Origin: Metallyticus violacea
Taxonomy: Eukaryota > Arthropoda > Insecta > Mantodea > Metallyticidae
Direction of reading: 5' to 3'
Length of the DNA stretch: 64,000 nt
Assembly: GCA_030762175.1 (NCBI GenBank)
Contig: CM060835.1
Coordinates: 82,556,501-82,620,500 of the forward strand
Shown here: positions 35,180 through 47,240 of the stretch, one piece after another
How positions within the stretch are numbered: the stretch's first letter is position 1
Layout of the letters: each line of letters starts with the position of its first letter
Notes under the pieces: generated by a model
What the model was told of the DNA's origin: nothing
The model's database searches: none
What the model saw: only the letters and a program-made list of their open reading frames with translations
Program-made: the position numbers and the translations under genes

Positions 35180-36897
35180 CATGAAAAAAGTCTTTTTTTT
35201 TTCCCCTCCCAAATCCTGGTCTGGTACTTATTTCCCCATTCCAAAGCTGCAGCAAATTATATATTTTGATCAGCCCATCTCTTTCTTGGCCTTCCTATAG
35301 GTCTTTCAAGTGGAATCTACCATAGTGCCATTTTTGGTAAATGATCCTATGCCATTCTGGCAATATGTCTTCTCCATTTATATCTATTATTCTTGTTATT
35401 TAGTATGTTTACCATTCCAAACTATGCTCTTATAGGCTGTCTAATCTCATGACTCCCCAAAGTGGATGGAAAAATCTCATTTGTATTGTTTCCAGTTATC
35501 ACTTTTTGTTAAAAATCCAGCATTTGTTTCCATACAGGAGTACTGGTTTATTAACCATATTATAAAATCTTAAAAGTGCATTTTACTCATTTGTTTTCTA
35601 AAATTCCTTTTTAAAAATCCATTTATTGTATTGTATTTATCAAGCGACACCTGTATTTCTTCATTTCTAAAATCTCTTGTGCTATTCCCTAAGTACTTGA
35701 AACTTCTAACTTATTATATAATTTTATCATTTATGACTGTTTGTGTTCATCTGATAAGGTTTCCTTGAAATGACATCGATTTGGTCTTGCTTGTTAAAAT
35801 GGTTCACGTTATATTGCTCAGCTAAATCGGTATCTTAGAGACTCTTTTGTTAGATTGCCTTCATAGATCGATATTAATATCTGATCATCAGCCTATAAGA
35901 GTACACTTTGCCATTTTCTAGGGGCTATTAGGATTCTTTTTTGGATTTAAAGATCTGGTCAAATATATACATTAAAAAGTAAGGGATAGTCCATAGCCCT
36001 GTGCTGCGAGTCCTAAATTTACTCTAAAATCTATTTGTTATTTCGTTTCCTAATTTGATGAATGGATAAGTTTCTTCATATAAAGATTTAATGGCATTAT
36101 TAAACGATGGTCAGCATTACAATTTTATAATATATTGAATAATTTGCATCTACCAGTTCTTGTCATAAGCTTTCTGGTAATGTGAATAGAACATATGTCA
36201 GTAAAATGTATTTTTTCTCTTTGATATCATTTTAAAATGAAAATAGATTCTCTTGTAGAGCGGCTTTTACAGAATCCACATTGTTGTTCTTCCAAATTTT
36301 GTTTCACAATCTATCCAATTTTTGGTTTAAGATATTTGGATATAATTTTGAACTGTGCACAGAAGTGCAATGCCTCTATAATTTTCACAGTTATCTCGGG
36401 AAATCTCTATATAGAAGTTAATAATTACCGCAGTTTTCTGGTACAGAATCAGTTTGACGTATATTATTAAATAACAGATGAAAGCATTTTTGCAATTTTG
36501 GTCCACCATATTTTAATAATTCCCAGTTTATATTATTATGTCATCACTTTTCCTATTCATTACTTTTATCAATTCCATTTCCATTTTTTCCATTGTGATA
36601 TTGTTGTATCATTGATTCCTCTGTGGTCAGTCATTTCCTTATTTTATAAATTTTTATAGTATTCAACCCAATGTTCCTCAGGAATTGGTAAAGGATCCTC
36701 TCTCATGTACTTAACGTTCTGTGATCCTATTTTATCCCTTCCTATTTGTTCAACAATATATTTAAACTTTCTCATTTTTCTTGGCAAGTTATAGTTCTAT
36801 TTCTTTTATAAACTATTTTATCTTCTTTCTGTTTGGAAGATAACATTAAATGATTCCTTTTTTGAATTAACTTCGTCTTTTAGTTCATTGTTTCAAC
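35180..36897 (-). mobile_element. RTE-like LINE, 3' part (RT and C-terminus)
   Basis: Minus-strand pieces: SRDNCENYRGIALLCTVQNY (36330-36400, RT fingers), QCGFCKSRSTRESIFILK (36225-36285), a region where the catalytic DD block is lost, VRSFKYLGNSTRDF (35660-35705), and a Pro/Gly/Arg-rich C-terminal end with PEWHRIIY.KWHYGRFHLKDL (35290-35360). NYRGI..L and FKYLG are typical of RTE/Proto-type LINEs. The rest of the element lies at 39815-40540, beyond the Penelope-like insertion. Inactive. Confidence 0.72.
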
Positions 36898-37067
36898 ATT
36901 TAAGTCTTTACTTAAATGTAAAATTGGAACTTAAACACAGTGAAGCCAATCATATTAATGGATATCATTGTATGATTAGTTGAACTACACACTCTTAAAG
37001 CTTCACTTACTTTTTATAAATGTATGGAACCGGTTTCGAGAACATTTTGTTCCCATCTTCAGCCATG

Positions 37068-38408
37068 CTAAGGTTCAACTGTCGGATCATTCGTTGAGCT
37101 GTGGGAATGTATATTCTGCTCTGGTGGCGGTGTGATAAACTTGTAGTTTATGTTTTCATCCCCGACAATGTCGAAGTTCATTATGCTGTTTTTGTATTTG
37201 TAGATGTAGATTTTCTCCCAGGTTGCTAATTCCGTAGGTCCTTGTACTGATTTTAATAATTTTGTTTTATTTATTATGTCGTGATTTTGTGTCCAAAAAT
37301 GATATGCTACTGCTGATTTCTCTATTTGCTTGTACTTTATGTTCCTGAAATGTTCCTTTAACCGTGTGCCAATGTTTCTCTTTGTTTTCCCTATGTAGAT
37401 TTTTCCACATTCTGCACAGTTTATTTTGTAAATACCTGATTTTTCTTCTTGTGGAATACTGTCATTAACATTATCTATCAGCAAATTTTGAACATTAAAT
37501 CTATTAATCGGTGCCAACCTGATATTAAAATCTTTAAGAATATTCTGAAATTTTTTTGTGGCCCATGGATGATATGTGAATTTTTTAAAAGTAAGTTTAT
37601 CTTTTTTTGCTGAAAGTGTTGTGGTTTCTTTGATATGTTTTTGTCTCTTGAATTTCTGCACCTTTTTATGTACTAGTTCTTTCTTAAAACCATTTTTAAC
37701 TGCTGTTTCTTCTATTTGTTTGTATTCTTTAAAATATTCTTCTTTGCTAATTTGTAGGTTAACTAGCCGGTGTGTTAAACTGTTAATTACTGCATGTTTG
37801 TGTGCTGTAGGGTTTAAACTGTCAGCTTTGATGTGATTATCTGCATGTGTATTCTTTCTGTATATTCCAAATTTAAGTTTTTCTTGGCATTTCATTATTT
37901 TAATATCCAGGAATGGCAGCATGTTATCTGTTTCTATTTCGTATGTAAATGAAATGTTTTTATCTTGAATATTTAGAAGTTTTAAGGCATCGTCAATGAG
38001 TTTTTTGTCAACTATGGCAAATATATCATCCACATATCTGTACCATACCTTAAATATGAATGGAAACGCTGTGTTGATGTGTGTTTCAAATCTACTCATG
38101 AAGAGGTTAGCTAGAAATGGAGATAAGGGGCTGCCCATTGTAAGTCCTGCTTCTTGTTTATAAAATTTTCCTTTGAAAGTGAAAAAGGCTTGGTTTATGC
38201 AAATTTCTGTCAGTTTGATGTATTCTTTAATGTGTATATCATTAATTCCACTTGTTTTTAGCCAATCATGTAGATAAATCAGGAGTTTTTCTTTTGGTAT
38301 GCTAGGAAACAGAGATTCTACATCGAAAGATATAAGAGTGTCAGAGGGGTGCAATTTTATGTCTTTAATTTTTTCTATTAATAAAAAATTAAAGACATCA
38401 AATTGCAC
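37068..38408 (-). CDS. Penelope-like reverse transcriptase/GIY-YIG endonuclease (5'-truncated)
   Basis: The longest open frame in the window, 446 codons. Copying for retrotransposition is the family role: RT plus a GIY-YIG nuclease that nicks the target. Seen in order: SFDVESLFPSIP (residues 27-38, catalytic block A), GLTMGSPLSPFLANLFM (88-104), YVDD with the two catalytic Asp (125-128), LPFLDIKI (164-171), and GIY (325-327) and YIG (338-340). Cys331 and Cys334 lie between them and His370/His376 after them, the CCHH finger usual in these elements. The N-terminal part of the protein (half or more of the RT fingers) is missing, and the first 15 or so codons read across the palindrome centre, so the start Met is not genuine. 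No internal stop, but not autonomous. Confidence 0.93.
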   Translation of the reverse strand: MQFDVFNFLLIEKIKDIKLHPSDTLISFDVESLFPSIPKEKLLIYLHDWLKTSGINDIHIKEYIKLTEICINQAFFTFKGKFYKQEAGLTMGSPLSPFLANLFMSRFETHINTAFPFIFKVWYRYVDDIFAIVDKKLIDDALKLLNIQDKNISFTYEIETDNMLPFLDIKIMKCQEKLKFGIYRKNTHADNHIKADSLNPTAHKHAVINSLTHRLVNLQISKEEYFKEYKQIEETAVKNGFKKELVHKKVQKFKRQKHIKETTTLSAKKDKLTFKKFTYHPWATKKFQNILKDFNIRLAPINRFNVQNLLIDNVNDSIPQEEKSGIYKINCAECGKIYIGKTKRNIGTRLKEHFRNIKYKQIEKSAVAYHFWTQNHDIINKTKLLKSVQGPTELATWEKIYIYKYKNSIMNFDIVGDENINYKFITPPPEQNIHSHSSTNDPTVEP

Positions 38409-39688
38409 CCCTCTGACACTCTTATATCTTTCGATGTAGAATCTCTGTTTCCTAGCATACCAAAAGAAAAACTCCTGATTTATCTACATGATTGGCTAAA
38501 AACAAATGGAATTAATGATATACACATTAAAGAATACATCAAACTGACAAATTTGCATAAACCAAGCCTTTTTCACTTTCAAAGGAAAATTTTATAAACA
38601 AGAAGCAGGACTTACAATGGGCAGCCCCTTATCTCCATTTCTAGCTAACCTCTTCATGAGTAGATTTGAAACACACATCAACACAGCGTTTCCATTCATA
38701 TTTAAGGTATGGTACAGATATGTGGATGATATATTTGCCATAGTTGACAAAAAACTCATTGACGATGCCTTAAAACTTCTAAATATTCAAGATAAAAACA
38801 TTTCATTTACATACGAAATAGAAACAGATAACATGCTGCCATTCCTGGATATTAAAATAATGAAATGCCAAGAAAAACTTAAATTTGGAATATACAGAAA
38901 GAATACACATGCAGATAATCACATCAAAGCTGACAGTTTAAACCCTACAGCACACAAACATGCAGTAATTAACAGTTTAACACACCGGCTAGTTAACCTA
39001 CAAATTAGCAAAGAAGAATATTTTAAAGAATACAAACAAATAGAAGAAACAGCAGTTAAAAATGGTTTTAAGAAAGAACTAGTACATAAAAAGGTGCAGA
39101 AATTCAAGAGACAAAAACATATCAAAGAAACCACAACACTTTCAGCAAAAAAAGATAAACTTACTTTTAAAAAATTCACATATCATCCATGGGCCACAAA
39201 AAAAATTTCAGAATATTCTTAAAGATTTTAATATCAGGTTGGCACCGATTAATAGATTTAATGTTCAAAATTTGCTGATAGATAATGTTAATGACAGTAT
39301 TCCACAAGAAGAAAAATCAGGTATTTACAAAATAAACTGTGCAGAATGTGGAAAAATCTACATAGGGAAAACAAAGAGAAACATTGGCACACAGTTAAAG
39401 GAACATTTCAGGAACATAAAGTACAAGCAAATAGAGAAATCAGCAGTAGCATATCATTTTTGGACACAAAATCACGACATAATAAATAAAACAAAATTAT
39501 TAAAATCAGTACAAGGACCTACGGAATTAGCAACCTGGGAGAAAATCTACATCTACAAATACAAAAACAGCATAATGAACTTCGACATTGTCGGGGATGA
39601 AAACATAAACTACAAGTTTATCACACCGCCACCAGAGCAGAATATACATTCCCACAGCTCAACGAATGATCCGACAGTTGAACCTTAG
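38383..39688 (+). pseudogene. Penelope-like RT/GIY-YIG, mirror copy with two frameshifts
   Basis: The right arm of the palindrome. Against the left arm it has a 2-nt deletion after IKLT (near 38547-38550, before the GLTMGSP block) and one extra A in an A run near 39205. These split the product into three frames (38403-38597, 38617-39222, 39239-39688). YVDD and all GIY-YIG/CCHH residues are still present. One Arg-to-Gln change follows NIGT in the nuclease. The frames between the shifts are otherwise identical to the left copy. Confidence 0.93.
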
Positions 39689-39814
39689 CATGGCTGAAGA
39701 TGGGAACAAAATGTTCTTGAAACCGGTTCCATACATTTATAAAAAGTAAGTGAAGCTTTAAGAGTGTGTAGTTCAACTAATCATACAATGATATCCATTA
39801 ATATTTAAGTCTTT

Positions 39815-40540
39815 TCTTACTTCTTTTGGACTGCTTGTCTAGTACCTCATTAGCCACTGTAAGAATGTTACTCATAATATCTATGTCCATCACAATTGAG
39901 TTCAACCAAGTCTGATAAGCAGTATAACACTTTCCATCTCCAAGAGTTTTAAATCTCTTTGGTTTTTTGGAATGATATGTGTTTTATATATATATATCTA
40001 GGAGGTAATCTGATTTTGCTTTCTATGAAAAAGTAATTATTATTTTCGAACCTCTGAATACTCTGGTGTCCAATACATATCCCTTTTATTTTGAGTTGAC
40101 AATCTAATCAATTATGGAAAATCTACCTCTCTCTATGTCATTTTGTGTATTTCCTTATGTTTGAAAGATCTGTTGTAAAATGTAAATTATATGAGCAAAA
40201 GGATCTGAGAATTTCTTATTTGCGTTAATAATGATCTCTAAATTGGTTGCAAACTAAATTGTTATGGGAATATTGCCAACTCTGGCATTTAGATCACCAG
40301 ATATGATAATGTTAACATTTTTATTAATTTTTGTCTGTATTGTTTTGAAGAGTAAAGTATAATTTTTTAAATTGCAATGTAATTATCCTATTGGAGATAC
40401 ATATCCTATTATTCCTCTAAGCTGTTTCTGTAACTAGGATTGCTACTCCTGGAGACACATTCATTTTCTCCAATTTCTAAGTAGAACGTATATCTCCCTA
40501 TCATATGCAGAATTGTAAAATAGACTTTAGGATGTTGCTA
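39815..40540 (-). mobile_element. RTE-like LINE, 5' part (endonuclease)
   Basis: Minus-strand translation shows the AP-endonuclease signature ISGDLNARVGNIP at 40265-40310, read just upstream of the break made by the Penelope-like insertion. Upstream are short blocks ending near 40520-40540. The frame is interrupted. Together with 35180-36897 it makes one LINE of about 2.5 kb remaining sequence. Confidence 0.72.
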
Positions 40541-40960
40541 ATCTAGAACATGCATTCCTGTCTCAAAGTTTATTTGAATTCCCGTCTCAGTACCAATTGA
40601 AATTAATAACCTAAAAATTACATTTACCTGAAAGAAAAGTACAAAAGTGTGACATTGGAAAAAGTATTCAGTTTTATAATATATAGATAGAGAAATGGTA
40701 TAAAAAGGTTGCAGCATCTGCCACTGCACATTTTGAGCATGTTTGGCTCATCATATGCTTGAGAGAGGCTATTGTCCATGAAGATGGTGGTTAAGCTTAA
40801 GCCAGTATAATGGACTTGAGAATGAGAGCTTGAAAGCATCACTGAGGTTAAGCTGTGCTAAAACATTAATTTCAAATTTACTGAAGGAGAAAGAAATTTC
40901 AAGAAAAAGCCAATCACAAGCTATTTATTACAATATCTGCATTTGTGCTCAAACTTGACC
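40541..40960. other. Intronic stretch, nothing recognised
   Basis: No coding or repeat signature recognised. Confidence 0.4.
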
Positions 40961-40967
40961 AGAGTCA

Positions 40968-41150
40968 ATGGATTTTTAGGGTGTAATAATCCTAAGTATG
41001 GATTCCTTCGGAAGGGAAGTTAAGCTGTGAGTTCCATGTTGATTTATGGCATGTAAAATAACCTCAAGCCTTAAAGAAGAGTATTCGGAGCAAAAATTGT
41101 TAGCCATTTCATGCCCTGATTTGAATGCTAATGACCAGAGATGTAAAATT
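40968..41150 (+). mobile_element. SINE family 2, copy d (partial)
   Basis: Plus-strand body segments (TGGATTTTTAGGGTGTAATA, TTCGGAAGGGAAGTTAAGC, ACCTCAAGCCTTAAAGAAGA, GCCATTTCATGCCCTGATTT) in family order. The tRNA-like head is missing. Confidence 0.72.
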
Positions 41151-41659
41151 ACACTTGAATAAATAAACCAAATAAGTACATGTAAACTTCTTGCAGCTGT
41201 AATTAATGATTATAATTATTTATTTATGTATTATTAGTTTGCACATAGGATTAACAACTTATTAAGTTTTAAGGAAAATGCCTAGTTTTATATAAAATAT
41301 TCTTATTTGAATACATTATGTGAGCAATGTCAATGCTTCATTAACACTAAAAGGACTGATGGGTCATTTTGACCCAAAACATTTTTTTATTTCTTTGTTG
41401 TGGTCTTAATAATGGGAGGATATTTGAAATATTCCTTGCTTTTTAGGTATCTTATGGCATATAAATTTTCAGTTTTGTACAAGTCGCAACAATCACGATT
41501 AATGCTTTTACATTAAGGAGGGTGGGGCCAATTAGACCTAGAAATATATAAGTGTATAACATGATTGTGATTATTGTTACCTAATTTACTAATGTCATGC
41601 CTCTTGTTTTGCTTAGCTAACAGTGAGTTGCATACTGTGACATGCAAAATATCTCACTG

Positions 41660-41800
41660 TTGCAGTAAATTTATGGTAAATGATTGTTTCTGCTTTGTCA
41701 AAGCACATTAATTCTAGTTGCATCTCATTGTTCCAGTAAATTAATGGGAAATAATTATTTCTGCTTTGTCAAAGCAAATTCATTCTATTTGCATACCTTG
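41660..41800 (+). repeat. Subterminal tandem duplication, about 75 bp
   Basis: Two direct copies sharing TTTCTGCTTTGTCAAAGCA, one at 41686 and one at 41758, inside the left piggyBac arm. Subterminal repeats are usual binding platforms in such elements; that role is inferred. Confidence 0.75.
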
Positions 41801-42139
41801 TCACAGTCGGAGGTAACTCCAGTGATTCTATTTTTATTATATCATGAAAACGACATTTCACATGGAAGATGCATTACAATATTTTGCAGTATTTATTTCC
41901 ACATAATAATACAACAAGCTTCCATAGTACAATTTTACAATCATTCAGTCATACAAGTAAATACAACCATAGTCATTCTAGTAAATCTTCCCAAGTTGCT
42001 GTAACCAAGTGGCCCGAATAGTTTTAACCTGTGGTTTCTCAACTATCAAGCAACTTACATCTAAAAGTTAACTCAATCAAAATCCAGCTTAAATTATGTT
42101 TCTACGTGCTTTGGTTCCTTTTGGCATATTTTCTTCAAC

Positions 42140-45100
42140 CATTTTATTTTAACTTTATTTTAACTTTTAACTTTATCTAAGTAATTTCCAAACTCCAAGA
42201 TTTTCTGTCTTGCTTTTATATTCATCAACTTATTTTCTCTTATCTCTATTGGTAGATTAGCTGACTTCTCAGTCTTAAGTTTTGCTCTCATTTCTTTGGT
42301 CTCTCCACATTCCAAAATTGCATGCCAACAACTATCTTGCATTCCACATATTGGACATTCCTCTATGTTTAAACCTCCTCTTATTCCTTTCAGAATACTA
42401 CCCCTGTCTGGGACCATGCAATTCCCTCCCTCGTCCACCTGTCATCCTCATGTACATAATTCTCTCTGCCCCATATTTCCTTCAACTCCCTATATACCCT
42501 CAGTGATTTTTTATTACTAAAACTACCTAAAATCTTCTGTCTTTCCATATCATCAATTCTTTGCTTAATTTCTTACTAAATACCTCTTTCTGTATTTCCT
42601 CTATCATGCCACACCATACATAAGCGGATTTTTTCCATAATCTCATTGATTCTACTCACCCAAGTATTTTCTCCCCTCACTTTCTATCACTTCTTCTAGA
42701 CATTGTTTCAAAATACAATTCTCTTCTATATTCTTAATCCTAAACTAATATTTCAGAATTCTTGTCATTATTTATCCTTTACTCCCTGCTCTGCCTAATG
42801 CAGCTTGTGCAACCCCATTTGGTGAACGTTTTGGTAAGCCCATAATTTGTTTGCAGAAATTCTTGCGAATCAAATCTACATTTAGCCATCCCTCATTACT
42901 ATCCCAAGCATCATTTTAGCCTCTACTACTACCGTATATATTTTCTCCAACTATTTTATGTGCATTTCTGGTACTTTATGCCTATAGGCAGTAATAGCTT
43001 TCAAAGCTAGCCTACCTTTTGCTAGAACCTTTCTTTTTTGTTCCTTCTACCCTTCGTTCTTACTAAGCCTAATACCCCAAATAGTAAAATTTATTAACCA
43101 CCTCAAAAACTGCCTCTTTCCACTACCATTTCACATTATTGCGTAACTTGTTTCCATTTTTAAATATCATGATTTTTGATTGTCAAGTATTTATTCTTAG
43201 TGCTCACTTCTTATAAAATAGAGATTACTTCAATTGATTTCGCTAGACCAGTGTTGGTAATTGACCCCACTACTAAATGATTCACAAATAATAGTCCTGG
43301 AATCTCGATATTTTGAATTGTGGGCATGCTAACTTCTAAAATATCATTAATAAATAGATTAAACAATATGGGACTTAACTTACATCCTTGTCTTAGACCT
43401 ATTGTGTTCAAATTATTTGGAGTCGCCCTATCTGGAGCAATCTTAATACATTACTCCTTTTTATAGTGTAAATTTTGCAATGCTTTTATAAACTTGTTGC
43501 TAACTCCTATCCCATTCATCTTTGACCATAATGTGTTACGGTTAATTGTACAAATGCCTTTTCAAAAGCAACAAACAACATGTATAGTCTCCATCTGTTT
43601 TGCCCTAGATATTTCTCTACCATTTTATGTATAATAAAACATTGTCCACGGTTCTCTTATTTTCACTGAAGCCCTCTTGGAACTGAGATAATTTATTTTC
43701 TTGTTCAGTTCAATTTTGAAGCCTTTCTGCCAGAATGCTCATATATAGCTTACTTAAGACTGATTCTAGACTAATTCCTCTGTAATTAGCTGGTTTGTTT
43801 ACATCACCTTTTCCTTTAAATGTAGCTACTACAATGCTGTTCTCCAGCCTTTAGAAACTTTAGTCTCTTCGTATATTCAATTAAATATCTGTGCCAATAA
43901 CATATCTCTATTTTCATCCTGACCCCAATGCCCTTCAGAATTTCCCCAGAATTTCATCAATCCCGCAAGCTTCATTTCTTTTTATTTGTTCCTATACTTC
44001 GTTTGCATCGATCTACTTATCCAGATAATCTATACTTAATGTATTTTTCACTGTCCACCCCCCCCTGGTGGAATATCTTCTTTACCCCTAACAGATTTTT
44101 AAAATATAAACACCATTCCTGAGCATTGATATTATTCTCATTCACTCTCCCTTAACTATCATCCACATTGTTTTGTTCTCATTTGTCCTCATTGCCTCTT
44201 ATATTTCCTTAGTAATATTCTGTTCCCATTTTTTCTTTTTTGCCTCCAAGAGGGAATTATATCCCCACCTTTCAGTCATAAAGTTCTCTCTTTCTGCCTG
44301 TTACCCTGTTTGTCTCAATTTTCTCAACTTCTCCTCTCTCCATTCTCCTTTTACGAATTCTACATTCAGTATCATACCAGCCCAACTGTATCTTCTTGCC
44401 CGTTTCTCTCACTCTCATCTTATCCTCTGCTTGTTTGACCAACCTCTCTAAAGTCTTCATTATTTCATCTGTTTTTCTTTCCTTCATTAGAGCTTCTGCA
44501 TTAAGCTTAAATGATCTAAAATTAATTCCTAACTCTCTTATGAAGCCTGGTGCCTTACGTTATTCCATTTATATCTCTCTTATTATCTGACCATATTTCT
44601 TAACTTGCACCACTTTCCTAAACTGATTTTGAAATTTCACTTTTAATGAAAATGAGTGATGGTACATACTAAATCCATAACCTCAAAATCTGTCAGATAC
44701 TCATCTAACTCTAATGTGATTAACATATAATCAAAAATACTCTGACCATTATTGTTTGCAAAAGTAAACTTGTCCCTAGAATCTTTTCCTCTAGAACCAT
44801 TAAAAATTGCCAAATTATGTTCATCACAAAAGTCCAATAACTTATTTCTTTCCTTGTTATATATTTTATCTTAACTAACTCTTTCCAACCTGTCTTCTTT
44901 CCCAGCATCATTTTCTAGATCAACAAAATGTACCAAACCCTCCCCTATTCTTGCATTAAAGTCACCTGTTATAATAAAATTTTTGTACCCATATTTGTTT
45001 GCAGAACCCCATGACCTTTTGTAAGTTATGGAACAAATTGGGGTTATAAAACTCAGAACTATTTGCTGGATTATATACTGTTGCTAAACACACTTATTCA

Positions 45101-46540
45101 CTTCCACATATTTGACTTATTCCAACCGTAGCGCTGAATTATGCCCTAAATCGCTAAACACTTTCACTGGCAAACTTTGTCTTGCAAACACACCAATTCC
45201 CCCGACAACCACCCTTTAACTTTCTTGTTAGTCATGGGTTTACTATAGAACTTAAAGCCATTGATCTCAACAGTTATATCTCTTTCTAACCATGATTCCA
45301 GTATCACAAACACATCACACACCATAACTAACTGCATTATTACCCCACAAACTTTTCTTAACAAACCTTCAATATTCCAGCATATAACACCAACTATCCC
45401 TATACAGACCCCTTTCTCTCAAATCTAAATTCGTTCAACTGAGCTCTGCTCCTAGTCGTGCTGTTCATGTTTTGTTCCTCTCCCACTTCCATTATACTTC
45501 CACTTGGAGAAGACACAATGCTAAACCAGTTTCCTTGTGCACGTCCAGTCCAGTTGCTGCTCCCAAGGTCTCTCTCTGTTTGTCTATTATCAGCTGACAC
45601 TCAGGTGACACCTCTGGTTGATGACATCATCTGCATTTCTCCTCCTCCTGCCTCTCTTACGCTGTTGCCATCTCTTCTTTCCACTAATACTACGTGTTCA
45701 CTTTTTACCGGTGACTGTGATGCCAATTTTAACTGCTGCATTCCAGGTTTCTACCCTACTTCAACTGACTAATTTTTCTGCTTTCAACTGTTTGTCCATA
45801 AATCGAGTCCTCACACATATGCCTGTTTCTCCTTGTCCTGGCTTTTTTATTTCTCAGTTCTCTATCTTCCTTTCCATAGTCATTTTCGATAAATATATGG
45901 GATACTTTTAACCTTTTTGCATTTGCTAAAGTTGTCCATTTAAATTTTGTTATAGCAAGTTTCACTGGTCTAGGCTTTAACCTCATTCTTCCAATTGTAA
46001 ACATATCCACAATTTCCCAGCCAACCAGTTGTAGGTCTAGTTTTTTTGAGAGAATTTATTCTATCAGTTGCCATGTCCATTTATCTCTTGATTCTTCAGC
46101 TCCAAATGTAATGTTCATTTTCCTCTTCTTATCTTCAGCTCTTTCTAAATCAGTCGCCCATCTTTTGCATTCTGTTATTTCTGCTTTTAGTTGTGCTATC
46201 GAATTTATCAGTTTCTTTGACTCCTATTCTTTTACTAATTTTGTCATTCACTGATTTCCATCACTTTGAAATTATTTAGGTCTTCTGTGATGGTTTTAAG
46301 CATCCTCGGGATCTGGTTCATTTCTGGCCCCAGATTTAACTGGACTTCTGCTCTCACCAAGAGCATTGCCAAAACTAACCCGTACCATATTAAAACAGGT
46401 AAGCCATTATTCTCTTCCTGTTTTCCACCTGGTAGGGTATTGTTAAATAACCCAATTCTTTGCCGATATAACTCCAGGTTCATGCCCATTTTTTCTTTCC
46501 CCGAGGACAGCTCTTGCAAACACGTCTGTCTTGTCCCACC
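42140..46540 (-). mobile_element. Near full-length LINE nested in the piggyBac
   Basis: Minus strand, 5' to 3': an N-terminal segment (46244-46519) with a hydrophobic run and AEVQLNLGPE, endonuclease remnants (45164-45364, ILESWLERDITVEINGFKFY; 44643-44837, FANNNGQSIFDYMLITLEL), RT pieces including GLRQGCKLSPILFNLFINDIL (43330-43405) with the usual FADD altered (FVNHL), and the C-terminal zinc knuckle CPICGMQDSCWHAILEC (42285-42335). The 3' tail is an AAAATAAAGTT-like repeat (42143-42175). All frames carry stops. It shares the zinc-knuckle layout with the LINE at 22.4 kb. Confidence 0.85.
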
Positions 46541-47240
46541 TGCTGTCAGTAACTTGCATTACAATATTACTCTACAATTCCTAGTGAAGAATCTGGTAGT
46601 AGTGATGATATTTATGAAGGAGAAGATGAGGAGCTGGTTGACATGCCAGTCAGAATATTCTGTGGCAAAACAGTGGACCAACTCCTTACACTAGATGAAA
46701 TATCTCAGAAGATAGTGTATGTAGTGCCTGGCATCTAATTATGAGCGAGAACATTCTGAGACGCATTAAGAGATGTGCGCTTGAAGTCAGGAGACCTAAC
46801 ATTGATCATACTGGAAGAATTAGATGCCTTCTGTGCTATACTGGTAGACTCATGGAGCATATGGGACAAGATCAAATTCAACAAAGAGCTTGTGGAACAT
46901 ACTTCTTCACAGAAACTATGGCAAAGAATAGATGTACAGAAATCATCAAATGCCCAAGGTTTGACATAAGGGCAACCTGAAGACAGCATTTGACTACAGA
47001 CAAATTGCTCTTGCATCTGAAATATGGAATTCCTTCATACAGAACTGTATTGCTTGTTCCCAACCAGGCCCAAATCTTAGTGTAGATGAACAACTGTTTC
47101 CAGTTAAATGCAGATGTTCATTTTTACATTTATTAAAGTAAGTCTGATAAATTTGGAATAAAGTTTTGACTTGCTGTTAATCTAGGTGCCAAGTATGTAT
47201 GCAATTGCTTTCTCTACATAGGTAAAGACAATGTGCAATC

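Larger units (their letters stand above)
36910..39802. mobile_element. Penelope-like element, family C: 2.9-kb head-to-head palindrome
   Basis: Two nearly identical 5'-truncated copies face each other around an 8-nt centre (ctattaat, 38375-38382) with perfectly paired 14-nt core arms (38361-38374, 38383-38396). The unit is flanked by a 12-bp duplication, ATTTAAGTCTTT at 36898-36909 and 39803-39814, so it went into the RTE-like LINE as one event. By eye the arms differ at only about five or six positions over some 1.43 kb, including two indels, so it is young or kept uniform by gene conversion. Both outer ends carry the ribozyme-like motif (37026-37064, 39692-39730). Confidence 0.95.

Noticed and set aside
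37576..37836. Antisense open frame repeated at 38919-39179
   Set aside because: It is the opposite-strand shadow of the Penelope-like coding sequence, and appears twice only because the element is a palindrome.
45458..45911. Plus-strand frames rich in Ser, Pro and Leu
   Set aside because: They are complements of the LINE's minus-strand coding region; Cys/Ser/Pro/Leu richness is what antisense of Lys/Glu-rich sequence gives.
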